NCBI GenBank assembly: GCA_964502735.1
Contig: CAZCYD010000029.1
Coordinates: forward strand, 1-34,544
Source of the DNA: JACKAN01 sp964502735
GTDB lineage: Bacteria; Bdellovibrionota; Bdellovibrionia; Bdellovibrionales; UBA1609
Reading direction: 5' to 3'
DNA: 34,544 nucleotides
Below are positions 9,000-16,832 of this stretch, in pieces. The notes beneath the pieces were generated by a model. That model searched no databases and was not told the origin of the DNA. It saw only the letters and a list, made by a program, of their open reading frames with translations. Each line of letters begins with the position of its first letter. The stretch's first letter is position 1. Position numbers and translations under genes: made by a program.

Positions 9000-10658
9000 A
9001 TGAAGAATTTGTTACTAATAATATTAGGGGGATGCCTACTGAGCCTTCAAAGTTTTGGGGCCAAAAAATATATTGTCACGGTTCACTCTCCACAGATTTA
9101 CAAACAGATCCAAGCTCAAGCTAAAGGTCTCCATACTTTTGGTTCATTCTCTAACAGCAAAAGTGACTTTAACTTTTTAAGCCAGAATCCACAGGCCATA
9201 TCCGAAACCCTAGACAACTTAGATATCTTTATTCTTGAAACCGACAATGAAAAGGCTGTCGAGGCACTTAAATCCAGCCGCACAGTTAGCATTGAAGAAG
9301 ATATCATCTTTCCTGAACCCAAACCCGTAGCTAAGTTTGACTCCCTCCAAAGCTCCTACGGCGCTCTCAGTGGACCTATTGAAACTCCATGGGGCATAAA
9401 AGCTGTTAAAGCTCCAGAGGCATGGGCAACATCGCGTGAAGGGGAAGGAGCAAGAGTTCTTGTTTTAGATACGGGTATTGACAAAGATCATCCGGCGCTA
9501 AAAGAGCGCTTTGAGGCCGGAAGAAACTTTATGTCAAGAACAGATCGACCAGCATATGATTTTTTAGATACCAATGGACACGGAACCCATGTTGCCGGAA
9601 CAATTGCCGCAGACGGAGTCAATGGGAACCTAGTTGGAGTTGCACCTAAAGCTAAAATTCTTGCAGGAAGAGTTTGTAGCGGAGGCTGTTCTGCTGCGGC
9701 TATCATCAGCGGTGTAGACTGGGGAATCAGTCAAAATGTTGATGTTATCAGCATGTCTCTTGGAGGCCCCTTCCCTAGCGGAGCCGCCATTCGAGTTTAC
9801 CAAAGAGCAGAAGCGGCCAACATAGTTGTTGTCGCAGCCTCAGGTAACGACGGAACCCCCAAAGTGTCTTATCCAGCTGCTTACGATACAACTTACGCGG
9901 TTGGAGCTATTGGTTCGGACTTTAAAAAGGCCGACTTTTCTCAGTGGGGCAAAGAACTTAATATCATGGCTCCCGGAGTAGATGTGTTCTCATCCATGCC
10001 ACTAGGATCAGGTAGAAGCTCAACACTCAAAAGTACTGTTGACAAGTCTACCCAAGAATTAAAAAGCGCTCCAATGTCCGGTTCAGGAGTTGGCAGTGTA
10101 CAAACAGAGGTTGTTTTTGCTGGGCTTGGCAAACCTGAGAATTTTAAAAACTTAGATGTAACAAACAAAGTTGTCCTCGTACAAAGAGGAGAGATCTCCT
10201 TCAAAGACAAAGCCGATGCCGCTCTCAGAAGTGGAGCTTCTGCAGTAGTTATCTACAACAACACGGATGAACTCCTACAGGGAACACTTGGAGACGAGGT
10301 ATCTTTTTCAATTCCGGTTATCGGCATGGACATGACCGAGGGGGAGTCTCTTAAAGCAGCAATTCAAGCTGGATCGCAAGTTAGCATGAACGTATCTGTA
10401 GAAAAAACTGACTACGCAAGCATGCAGGGGACTTCCATGGCTACACCACACGTTTCTGGAGTTGTGGCACTTGTTCGAGCGGCAAACCCAGCTATGAGCG
10501 CTAAAGAGGTTCGCGATCTCTTAACTTCAACAGCAGCAAAACTTAGTGGATCTAATAAAGAAAACCAACTGGGAGCCGGATTAGTAGATGCGGAAGCTGC
10601 TGTAAATCAAGCCTTTTCAGCTTTCACTTCAGGCCAACTACTAACTGGAACTTTTTAA
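9000..10658 (+). CDS. Secreted subtilisin-family (S8) serine protease with PA domain
   Basis: The 552-aa protein begins with a signal peptide (about 1-21, ending SFGA). An inhibitor I9-type propeptide follows (about 22-105). The catalytic triad is complete: D157 in VLDTGID, H194 in NGHGTHVAGT and S479 in GTSMATPHVSG, with the oxyanion Asn283 in SGNDG. Between the Asn and Ser blocks sits a protease-associated (PA) domain of about 130 residues (340-470; core VVLVQRGEISFKDKA...GASAVVIYNN), as in larger secreted subtilases. A strong GGGAGG lies 5 nt before the ATG. It should act outside the cytoplasm on protein substrates; none can be named. It points against the dcw genes and separates murB from ddl together with the VWA gene downstream, suggesting later insertion. 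Confidence 0.95.
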   Translation: MKNLLLIILGGCLLSLQSFGAKKYIVTVHSPQIYKQIQAQAKGLHTFGSFSNSKSDFNFLSQNPQAISETLDNLDIFILETDNEKAVEALKSSRTVSIEEDIIFPEPKPVAKFDSLQSSYGALSGPIETPWGIKAVKAPEAWATSREGEGARVLVLDTGIDKDHPALKERFEAGRNFMSRTDRPAYDFLDTNGHGTHVAGTIAADGVNGNLVGVAPKAKILAGRVCSGGCSAAAIISGVDWGISQNVDVISMSLGGPFPSGAAIRVYQRAEAANIVVVAASGNDGTPKVSYPAAYDTTYAVGAIGSDFKKADFSQWGKELNIMAPGVDVFSSMPLGSGRSSTLKSTVDKSTQELKSAPMSGSGVGSVQTEVVFAGLGKPENFKNLDVTNKVVLVQRGEISFKDKADAALRSGASAVVIYNNTDELLQGTLGDEVSFSIPVIGMDMTEGESLKAAIQAGSQVSMNVSVEKTDYASMQGTSMATPHVSGVVALVRAANPAMSAKEVRDLLTSTAAKLSGSNKENQLGAGLVDAEAAVNQAFSAFTSGQLLTGTF

Positions 10659-10692
10659 GTTTTAATAGAAATCCTTCAACGTCCTTTCGCTT

Positions 10693-10719
10693 AAAGGCTC
10701 TCGCAAGAGGGCCTTTTTT
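10693..10719 (+). terminator. Intrinsic terminator after the subtilase gene
   Basis: The stem is AAAGGCTCTC (10693-10702) with GAGGGCCTTT (10707-10716), ten pairs of which one is G-U, closing a GCAA tetraloop. A T-run extends to 10719. It lies 34 nt after the protease stop. On the minus strand only three T follow, so it would be weak against read-through from murB. Confidence 0.88.
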
Positions 10720-10958
10720 ATTACCCACATTTTTATACAAAACATGAAAAACAATTCAAAATCTATAGCTCATAAAAGTTAGTTCTTACTTGCTCTACCG
10801 CTAGCCTGCACATTAAACATTAAGAATATAAGAGGTCTAAAAATAACCCCTTGTTTCCCGCTGCTAATTTTCGCTCTAAATTTCTAGACAAACCCTTAGA
10901 TATCTGCTTCAATTTTCAATTGCGTATACTGAATCTTACATCATTAGAAGGGGAAAGT

Positions 10959-11927
10959 ATGAATTTACTCAAATTTATAATTTGTTTTTTATTACCAATC
11001 AGTAGTTTTGCTCAAGAGATTTCTATCGAAACCATTTCAGGTAAAATTAAAGTTCTCGTAGATGTTTTCAAAAATCCTGAACAGGATATTCTATTTGTAG
11101 TCGACAACTCTGGCAGCATGAACGGGCACCAAGATACCCTGTCTCGTCAAGCTCACCACCTTGTTTCCGAGTTGACGGAAAAAAATATAGACTTCCATAT
11201 TGGCGTAATCACCTCCGACACCCATGATCCTAATCACGGAGGACGCTTAGTGGGTGAGATTCCTTTCGTTACCCCAACAACTCCAAATCTTGTGAACGTA
11301 TTAACCCAGAATCTCAAAGTAGGCACCAGCGGCCACTATCAAGAAAGGTTTTTTGACCCCGTCGTAGCTGCCTTATCCGAGCCCCTGATTTCCACCCATA
11401 ATGCAGAATTTTACAGAGAGTCAGCCACATTAACTCTAATTTTTATTACGGACACTGAGGATAGTAGCGTCGTCGATGTAAACTCCTTTATAGACTTTTT
11501 AACAAACCTCAAAGGCAGCCTAAACAAAATATCTGCCCATGCGGTCATAGTTCCTCAAGATGCCAGTCCGTCTTGTTATGCAGACTATGAATGGCCCGCA
11601 CAACGAATTGAACATTTTATTTCTTTAGTTGATGGATACCTTTACAATCTGTGCGATGAATCCAGCTTACAACTCGTGTGGAAAAATCTATCAGAGCTTC
11701 CTGCAAACAAGCTTCTTTTGCACAATATCCCTTTGCCAATGATCCCTAAATTTGACACCATCACAGTTCAGTACGGCACCCAAACCCTCACCAAAGGGGA
11801 ACTCAAGCGTGGGTGGGTTTATGACCATATCCAAAACGAAATTGTATTGGGCACCGATATTACCTGGACACAGCAACCCAAAGGCACTCTCCTGGAAATT
11901 ACATTTGTGCCAGAAGAGTGGCTCTAA
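10959..11927 (+). CDS. Secreted VWA-domain protein
   Basis: The protein has 322 aa from the ATG at 10959, chosen because AGAAGGGGAAAG lies just upstream and a clean signal peptide (cleavage after SFA, residue 18) follows. An upstream extension to 10851 lacks these. The VWA fold starts with strand DILFVVDNSGSM; the MIDAS motif is D49-N-S-G-S53, and the strand LTLIFITDTEDSS carries a further acidic cluster. Two Cys (SPSCYADY and NLCDES) fall in the second half. The C-terminal beta-rich part (RGWVYDHIQNEIVLG) resembles the tail of the lipoprotein encoded at 580-3285, so the two look like paralogues of different size. Metal-dependent protein binding in the envelope is likely; the partner is unknown. 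The stop abuts the murB stop with no gap. Confidence 0.85.
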   Translation: MNLLKFIICFLLPISSFAQEISIETISGKIKVLVDVFKNPEQDILFVVDNSGSMNGHQDTLSRQAHHLVSELTEKNIDFHIGVITSDTHDPNHGGRLVGEIPFVTPTTPNLVNVLTQNLKVGTSGHYQERFFDPVVAALSEPLISTHNAEFYRESATLTLIFITDTEDSSVVDVNSFIDFLTNLKGSLNKISAHAVIVPQDASPSCYADYEWPAQRIEHFISLVDGYLYNLCDESSLQLVWKNLSELPANKLLLHNIPLPMIPKFDTITVQYGTQTLTKGELKRGWVYDHIQNEIVLGTDITWTQQPKGTLLEITFVPEEWL

Positions 11928-12842
11928 TTACCTACCTAAGCGAACAATTTCTGTTTCCAAACTGATCTGAAATTGTTCGCTTATAGTTTTTTGTACGTGT
12001 AAAATAACATCAGACACATCTTGAGCTGTGGCACCGTCTTCGGTGATAATAAAATTTGCATGCTTTTCTGATATTTGCGCTCCTCCAACTCTAAACCCCT
12101 TCAAACCCGCTTTCTCAATTAAATATCCTGCTGACATTGAAACGCTGGGATTGCGAAAAGTCGAGCCGCAACTCGGCTGTTTAAGAGGCTGTTTAAGAAG
12201 CCGAGATTGATTCGCTTTGCGCACTTTATTCTTTATATCAGGATCTTTTAACATTGGCCAAACCATCACCACTCGGGTGATAACTCCCGGTTGCCAGCCT
12301 CCACTGTGCCTATAACTCCACTCAATATCTCGTCCATTAAAATTAATTTTTACGACCTTCTCTTTGTCCCATTTTAAGACCTCAAAACTCTCAACTATTT
12401 CAAAAAACTCACGTGGCTCGATGGATTCTCCAACTCCGGCATTCATAACAACTCCTCCCCCGACATCTCCAGGGAGGCCCGCCAAAAAAAGGGCCGGAGC
12501 TAAACTATGCTCCATAAAAATTTTTAGTATATCTGCTTTTTTTGCCCCTGATTGAGCAACAATATGAAGTTGATTTTCAAAGATTTCCACTTTTTCAATC
12601 TTATTAAAATTCCTCGTACAAATAACCAAGCCCTCAACACCCTGATCACTAATAAGGACGTTGGATCCTCCACCTAAAATGGTAATAGGCACTCTATTCA
12701 ACTGAGCCCACGAGTAACATTCAACCAACTCCGTCTCATTATCCGGCTGGACAAAAAAATCAGCCTGACCACCAACTCTCCACGTACTCATTTTTTTTAG
12801 GCTCACATTTTCCTGAATATTGTAAGGCCGCTCTATTGACAT
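11928..12842 (-). CDS. murB: UDP-N-acetylenolpyruvoylglucosamine reductase MurB
   Basis: MurB reduces UDP-GlcNAc-enolpyruvate to UDP-MurNAc with NADPH and FAD. The protein shows the FAD-binding stretch STWRVGGQADFFV, ILGGGSNVLISD, LPGDVGGGVVMNAG, the WSYRHSGG segment, the catalytic-Ser region PSCGSTFRNP, and a closing Glu in the SLETEIV tail. The PSCGSTFRNP pattern and length of 304 aa fit the shorter type II form. I use ATG 12842, overlapping the end of murC by 10 bp; the frame continues upstream to 12920 inside murC, but those residues (Arg/Cys-rich) do not look like MurB. The final 45 bases of coding sequence include the terminator hairpin of the convergent VWA gene. Confidence 0.96.
   Translation of the reverse strand: MSIERPYNIQENVSLKKMSTWRVGGQADFFVQPDNETELVECYSWAQLNRVPITILGGGSNVLISDQGVEGLVICTRNFNKIEKVEIFENQLHIVAQSGAKKADILKIFMEHSLAPALFLAGLPGDVGGGVVMNAGVGESIEPREFFEIVESFEVLKWDKEKVVKINFNGRDIEWSYRHSGGWQPGVITRVVMVWPMLKDPDIKNKVRKANQSRLLKQPLKQPSCGSTFRNPSVSMSAGYLIEKAGLKGFRVGGAQISEKHANFIITEDGATAQDVSDVILHVQKTISEQFQISLETEIVRLGR
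11937..11992 (+). terminator. Intrinsic terminator inside the 3' end of murB
   Basis: A perfect 15-bp inverted repeat, TAAGCGAACAATTTC (11937-11951) and its complement (11969-11983), has a 17-nt loop and is followed by TAG and six T (11987-11992) on the plus strand. It should terminate the VWA transcript that ends at 11927. On the minus strand no T-run follows, so murB transcription would not stop here. Confidence 0.82.
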
Positions 12843-14173
12843 AATTCTGCACCGATTTTCCAGACATCTCCAGCCCCTAAGGTTAACAAAATATCTGAGG
12901 CTCCTAGTTCCCGATAACAAAATTCTTTGAGCGATGAAAAGTCAGAAAAAAACCGAGTCTGAGGATGCTGAATTTGCTTACAAAACTCTTCAGAGTTAAT
13001 TCCATCAATAGAGAACTCACCAGCACCATAGACTGGTAAAACATAAAGACCATCCGCTAAATCAAAACTTGAAAGAAAATCCTTCCAACAAACTTGAAAC
13101 CGAGAAAATCTATGTGGCTGAAAGACTATGTGTAGGTATTTGTCTGGAAACTTTTCTTTAAAAGCCTTGAGCACGGCCTTAATCTCTGTGGGGTGATGTC
13201 CATAATCGTCATAAATAAGGGCCTGATTACAAACTCCTTTAAATTGAAACCGCCTGTCCACTCCAGCAAAATTTTCTATTCCCTTTGATAGGCTTTCCAC
13301 CTCGTAACCCGCAAAACTTCCAGCAATAAGGGCCGCTGCAGCATTTAAAGCATTGTGATCACCTGGAATAGGTGGCCGAACTTTAGAAAAAATCTTACCC
13401 TGAAAAAATAAAAGATAACCATCACTTGTTTTTTCTAATCTGTAATCATTGTCCTTAGAGAATCCGTACCAAATAACTCTCTTAGGGAAATCTTTAAACA
13501 ACTTTCTAACATTCTCGTCATCACCACAAATTATACAAGTGCCGTAAAAGGGAGCCTTAAGCGCAAAATCATAAAAAGCATGCTGTAGATTCTCAAATGT
13601 TTTATAATAGTCCAAATGATCGTCATCTATGTTCGTAATGATTAAGATTTCTGGAGAAAGCTTCTGGAAACTTCCATCGCTCTCATCGGCTTCAGCAATA
13701 AGCCATTCACCCATACCTAATTTAGCTGTGGATTTTATAATATCTAATCGCCCACCAACAACAATAGTTGGATCACTTTCCGCAGCTAAAAATGCCGAAG
13801 CACACAAACTCGTCGTTGTCGTTTTGCCGTGGGTACCGGCAATTGCAATACCTCTTTTTAGCCTCATTATTTCTGCTAAGGCTTCAGCCCTAGGTATAAT
13901 TGGAATATGCCTTCTTCTCGCTTCAAGTATTTCAGGATTTGTAAATTTAACGGCACTCGAATAAACAACAACGTCAACATTACCTAAGTTTTCGGACCCA
14001 TGCCGATTGTACACATTTATTCCTAACTGCTCCAAATGATCTGTTTGCTGATTTTTTTTTAGATCACTTCCCGTAACAATGGCTCCCAAATTATGTAAGA
14101 GTTCCGCCAACCCACACATCCCAATGCCGCCAATACCAACAAAATGAAACTTTGCCCCAGACAATTTTTGCAT
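12833..14173 (-). CDS. murC: UDP-N-acetylmuramate--L-alanine ligase MurC
   Basis: MurC adds L-Ala to UDP-MurNAc, the first cytoplasmic ligation of the stem peptide. The 446-aa protein has the N-terminal UDP-binding glycine loop FVGIGGIGMCGLAE (about 11-24), SDLKKN, the ATP loop IAGTHGKTTTTSL, the ITNIDDDHLDYY segment and the C-terminal YDDYGHHPTEI and QPHRFSR motifs, all typical of MurC. The ATG at 14173 has no Shine-Dalgarno sequence; instead an extended -10-like TGGTATAAT lies just ahead of it. The 129-bp gap to murG and that promoter suggest that murC and murB can be transcribed separately from the upstream block. Confidence 0.97.
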   Translation of the reverse strand: MQKLSGAKFHFVGIGGIGMCGLAELLHNLGAIVTGSDLKKNQQTDHLEQLGINVYNRHGSENLGNVDVVVYSSAVKFTNPEILEARRRHIPIIPRAEALAEIMRLKRGIAIAGTHGKTTTTSLCASAFLAAESDPTIVVGGRLDIIKSTAKLGMGEWLIAEADESDGSFQKLSPEILIITNIDDDHLDYYKTFENLQHAFYDFALKAPFYGTCIICGDDENVRKLFKDFPKRVIWYGFSKDNDYRLEKTSDGYLLFFQGKIFSKVRPPIPGDHNALNAAAALIAGSFAGYEVESLSKGIENFAGVDRRFQFKGVCNQALIYDDYGHHPTEIKAVLKAFKEKFPDKYLHIVFQPHRFSRFQVCWKDFLSSFDLADGLYVLPVYGAGEFSIDGINSEEFCKQIQHPQTRFFSDFSSLKEFCYRELGASDILLTLGAGDVWKIGAELCQ

Positions 14174-14182
14174 GGTTCGGAA

Positions 14183-14209
14183 ATTATACCAGGTTAGAAT
14201 CTCTGTCTA
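14183..14209 (-). promoter_or_regulatory. Candidate murC promoter giving an almost leaderless mRNA
   Basis: Read on the minus strand, a perfect TATAAT (14183-14188) preceded by TGG forms an extended -10 box. TAGACA (14204-14209), a 5/6 match to the -35 consensus, stands 15 nt further upstream, slightly short of ideal. The expected start of transcription is about 14176, only 3 nt before the murC ATG, and no ribosome site is seen. Confidence 0.5.
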
Positions 14210-14302
14210 TCTACCAAATAACTTAGCCCACCCGCATTGATGAATCGGCTTTTAAAGCCCAAATTCACGGATAAATCGAGTTTATCTATGCCCTTATGAA
14301 GC

Positions 14303-15424
14303 CTATCCAAGAATCTCAGAGACAATAGATTTTACAATCTTCGCACAAGCTTTTTCCTCATGGAATTTTGAAATATTCTCAGACAGTTTTTTCAGTTTGT
14401 TCTTATTGCACCCAAGCTCTCTTAGATGTGCCATTAAGGTTTTAAAATCCAAATCTTTTTGCAAGATCATAATTGATGCTTCTCGACTTACAAGAGCTTC
14501 AGCGTTTTTAACTTGATGGTCATCCGCCGAATTTGGCAAAGGAACAAAAATCGCGGGAACACCCATTGCAGCAAGCTCCGATACTGTGCCCATACCCGCT
14601 CGGCAAATAGCAATGTCTGCCCACTTGTATTTCTCAACCATATTATTAATAAATGGAGAGAGTGTTATCTGCTTACGTTTATCTAGTTCTATATGCGAAC
14701 ACACATCAACCAGTCTCTCGTAGTCAGAAGATCCCGCCTGATGAACAAATTCAAAACCTTCTTCGAGAAGACTCCCCTCTCTATAAATAGCTGCCATAAC
14801 ATCATTTATAGACTTTGCTCCTTGGGAACCTCCAAAAATAAACACTCGCAAATTAGAACTAAGATTCTCAGCCTTAAATTTGCCTTGTAAATTTACTGGA
14901 GCGTCAAATTCTTTTCTTAGAGGGTAACCCACAACTTCGTAGGTTTTAACTTTCATAAATTTAGCCGAAATTTCAAAAACAATATAAGCTTTTCTAACGA
15001 AACGGGCTAAATAACGATTTGCCATACCAGGAAAAGCGTTGGGCTCCCATATAAAACACTTTTTTCCCAACAAAGCTGAAGCTAACAGAATAGGTCCGGA
15101 AGCATAACCTCCAACTCCTACGACAGCATCTGGTTTAAATTTTATTATTATTAAAAAAGATTGTATTAACGCCCACGGCAATAAAAATAATGTTTTAACT
15201 CTTTCTAGAATTCCTACATTTTTATTAAGTCGGCCAATTTTAATCAATTCCAATTTAAAACCACGCTCTGGGATAAGTTGAGACTCTAATCCTCTTGGTG
15301 TGCCAACGAAAAGTACTTCGGCGCTTGGATGCTGAAACCTGACCTCTTCTGCCATTGCCAAGGCGGGGAAGATATGCCCCCCAGTGCCCCCCGCTGCAAA
15401 CAGAAATTTCATTGTTTTTCTCAT
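14303..15424 (-). CDS. murG: UDP-GlcNAc:lipid I N-acetylglucosaminyltransferase MurG
   Basis: MurG converts lipid I to lipid II at the cytoplasmic membrane face. The 373-aa protein has the signature loop AAGGTGGHIFPALA near the N-terminus, VGVGGYASGPI, the second-domain loop FIFGGSQGAKSIND, and the UDP-GlcNAc site CRAGMGTVSELAAMGVPAIFVPLP...DDHQ. The ATG at 15424 overlaps the ftsW TGA as ATGA, supporting this start; an ATG four codons later (MKFLFAAGG) is an alternative. It is the last gene of the ftsW-murG pair. Confidence 0.97.
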   Translation of the reverse strand: MRKTMKFLFAAGGTGGHIFPALAMAEEVRFQHPSAEVLFVGTPRGLESQLIPERGFKLELIKIGRLNKNVGILERVKTLFLLPWALIQSFLIIIKFKPDAVVGVGGYASGPILLASALLGKKCFIWEPNAFPGMANRYLARFVRKAYIVFEISAKFMKVKTYEVVGYPLRKEFDAPVNLQGKFKAENLSSNLRVFIFGGSQGAKSINDVMAAIYREGSLLEEGFEFVHQAGSSDYERLVDVCSHIELDKRKQITLSPFINNMVEKYKWADIAICRAGMGTVSELAAMGVPAIFVPLPNSADDHQVKNAEALVSREASIMILQKDLDFKTLMAHLRELGCNKNKLKKLSENISKFHEEKACAKIVKSIVSEILG

Positions 15425-16545
15425 TCGGAAATTCCAATAAAGTTTTTATTCTTATGATAGTTCTTATTCATGCGATCAATATTTAATAAGAGGCCTAAGC
15501 CAAAACAAGTGGAAACTAGAGAGCTTCCTCCATAACTTAAGAAGGGTAGACTCAACCCCTTTGTAGGAAGAAGACCTAACGTGACTCCCACATTGATAAG
15601 TACAGATATTGAAAAACAAGTTACAACTCCAATACAGACAGCCTTCGCTATGGGATTTTCTGTGTGTAAAATAATTTGAAACCCCTTAAATATAAGAAAA
15701 CCAAATAACAAGAGTACAATGATAAAACCTAAAAATCCCATTTCTTCTGCCAATACAGATAAAGTAAAATCGGTATGAGCCTCTGGTAAGAAAAATAATT
15801 TACCTTGACCCTGACCCAAACCAGCTCCCCAGATGCCACCGGAGGAATAGCTCAACATACTTTGTATAACCTGGAACCCTTTGTTTTCAGGATCTTGCCA
15901 GGGGTCCAGATAGGCGACTACTCTCGCATAACGATAGGGAACATTGATAACCAGAAAATAAAATATTGGAATGGCAACAACGACTCCAGAAGCTATGATT
16001 TTCAAAGGCAAACCAAAACAAAATGCCATTGTAAGCAATATAGCCAGGCAAATCACAAAGCTGCCAAAATCTGGTTGTTGGAGCAACAAAAGAAGAGGAG
16101 CACTTAAAATCACGAAAGCTAGAGGCCATTTGTATTTACTTAAAACTTTCAAAGGACTAACTATAAAATAGGCTGCCACCAGGGGGTAGCTGTACTTTAA
16201 CATCTCTACGGGCTCAAATCTTAAACCCATAGGAAGCTTCAGCCATCTGTAGGCACCCCCCGCCTTAATGGCAAGACTTGGCACAAAAGTCAAAGTCAGA
16301 AGAATTACAGACACTCCCCAAATTAAAAAACCATAGCGCTGAAAATAAACCCAAGGAATCTTAACTGTCAGAGCAAAAACGAAAACAGCGACTAAAGCAT
16401 GGAAAATCTGCTTTTTAAAAAAATAGTGACCGTCACCTAAGGACTCAATGGCAAAAATAAAACTAGATGAATACACTTGAACAATTCCAAGCCCAATTAA
16501 AAATAAAACTGCTAAAATGAAGCCTTTGTTATCTGTAGATGACAT
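15421..16545 (-). CDS. ftsW: Septal peptidoglycan glycosyltransferase FtsW (SEDS family)
   Basis: FtsW polymerises lipid II into glycan strands at the septum together with FtsI. The 374-aa protein is almost entirely hydrophobic, with about ten membrane segments. SEDS landmarks are present: GGAYRWLKLPMGLRFEPVE (with the conserved Arg and Glu), the catalytic-site Asp region LQQPDFGSF, and near the C-terminus GLLPTKGLSLPFLSYGGSS. The ATG has no good ribosome site but has a -10-like TACAAT 9 nt upstream. In an uninterrupted dcw cluster it would follow murD directly; here about 2.9 kb of inserted DNA lies between them. Confidence 0.97.
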   Translation of the reverse strand: MSSTDNKGFILAVLFLIGLGIVQVYSSSFIFAIESLGDGHYFFKKQIFHALVAVFVFALTVKIPWVYFQRYGFLIWGVSVILLTLTFVPSLAIKAGGAYRWLKLPMGLRFEPVEMLKYSYPLVAAYFIVSPLKVLSKYKWPLAFVILSAPLLLLLQQPDFGSFVICLAILLTMAFCFGLPLKIIASGVVVAIPIFYFLVINVPYRYARVVAYLDPWQDPENKGFQVIQSMLSYSSGGIWGAGLGQGQGKLFFLPEAHTDFTLSVLAEEMGFLGFIIVLLLFGFLIFKGFQIILHTENPIAKAVCIGVVTCFSISVLINVGVTLGLLPTKGLSLPFLSYGGSSLVSTCFGLGLLLNIDRMNKNYHKNKNFIGISE

Positions 16546-16553
16546 CTCGGTAT

Positions 16554-16582
16554 ATTGTACTGAGAGTAACGACTTTTGAAAA
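16554..16582 (-). promoter_or_regulatory. Weak candidate ftsW promoter
   Basis: TACAAT (16554-16559 on the minus strand, 5/6 to consensus) would place the transcript start about 2 nt before the ftsW ATG. The -35 match at 17-nt spacing (TTTTCA, 16577-16582) is poor. Support comes mainly from the missing Shine-Dalgarno sequence and the parallel with rsmH and murC. The region overlaps a decayed copy of the neighbouring gene's 3' end. Confidence 0.3.
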
Positions 16583-16641
16583 GATCATCGCGAGGTCTTT
16601 GGCCATAAATAGTATTATCTAGTTTTTTCAGCTTGATGCGC
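16562..16641 (-). pseudogene. Decayed fragment matching the 3' end of the SW-repeat gene at 18025-19242
   Basis: Bases 16579-16611 align with 18071-18101 with 27 of 31 positions identical and one 2-nt gap; the shared core includes AGGTCTTTGG and TAAATA. Weaker similarity extends both ways (GTAACGACTTTT against GTAGCTAATTTTTT, and TTTTTTCAG...CTTGA against TTTTCTCAG...CTTGA). Both copies have the same orientation. Indels break the reading frame here, so it is non-coding debris, and it now forms the ftsW upstream region. The plus-strand ATPase gene lies between the two copies. Confidence 0.55.
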
Positions 16642-16646
16642 ACAAT

Positions 16647-16692
16647 CCAAATCAGCGGATAAAATTCGCCAAAATTTTATCCGCTGATTTGG
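16647..16692. repeat. Perfect palindrome, 20-bp arms, 6-nt loop
   Basis: The left arm CCAAATCAGCGGATAAAATT (16647-16666) is perfectly complementary to 16673-16692, with loop CGCCAA. No T-run follows on either strand, so it is unlikely to be a simple terminator. It lies between ftsW and the divergent ATPase gene, and is a candidate protein-binding site, cruciform or relic of a mobile repeat. Confidence 0.85.
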
Positions 16693-16782
16693 GGTATAAT
16701 TATTATTTCTCATCTGAAACCAACTGAATCCAACGGACAATTTGACCATAAAATTAAGTAAATTCATATGGTTACATAACTG

Positions 16783-16817
16783 TATGCAAAAACGGACTTG
16801 AATTCCGTTTTTGCATA
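16783..16817. repeat. Perfect palindrome, 14-bp arms, over the ATPase promoter
   Basis: TATGCAAAAACGGA (16783-16796) pairs with 16804-16817 around the loop CTTGAAT. It ends 15 nt before the ATPase start codon, and its loop contains the candidate -35 hexamer. It may be an operator for control of the ATPase gene; that is inference from position only. Confidence 0.8.
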
Positions 16818-16826
16818 ATATAGAAT
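16798..16826 (+). promoter_or_regulatory. Candidate leaderless promoter of the AAA_14 ATPase gene
   Basis: TTGAAT (16798-16803, 4/6) and TAGAAT (16821-16826, 5/6) are separated by exactly 17 nt. The expected transcript start falls on the A of the ATG at 16833, and there is no ribosome site upstream. The -35 box sits in the loop of the 14-bp palindrome. Confidence 0.45.
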
Positions 16827-16832
16827 TCTGAT

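Noticed and set aside
9000..9060. LGGC near residue 12 of the subtilase as a lipobox.
   Set aside because: The hydrophobic run before it is too short and Gly at -2 is unusual; cleavage after SFGA fits better.
10659..10958. The 300-bp gap between the subtilase and VWA genes was checked for a small gene or RNA.
   Set aside because: Only the subtilase terminator and a TATACT (10925-10930) without a -35 partner were seen; the frame upstream of ATG 10959 is open by chance.
12843..12920. An N-terminal extension of murB inside murC.
   Set aside because: The 26 extra residues are the off-frame reading of the conserved murC end and do not resemble MurB; the ATG at 12842 gives the normal MurB N-terminus.
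14220..14290. Short palindromes between murG and murC (GGCTTTTAAAGCC and GATAAATCGAGTTTATC).
   Set aside because: Stems are short and lack T-runs on either strand, so I do not call them terminators.
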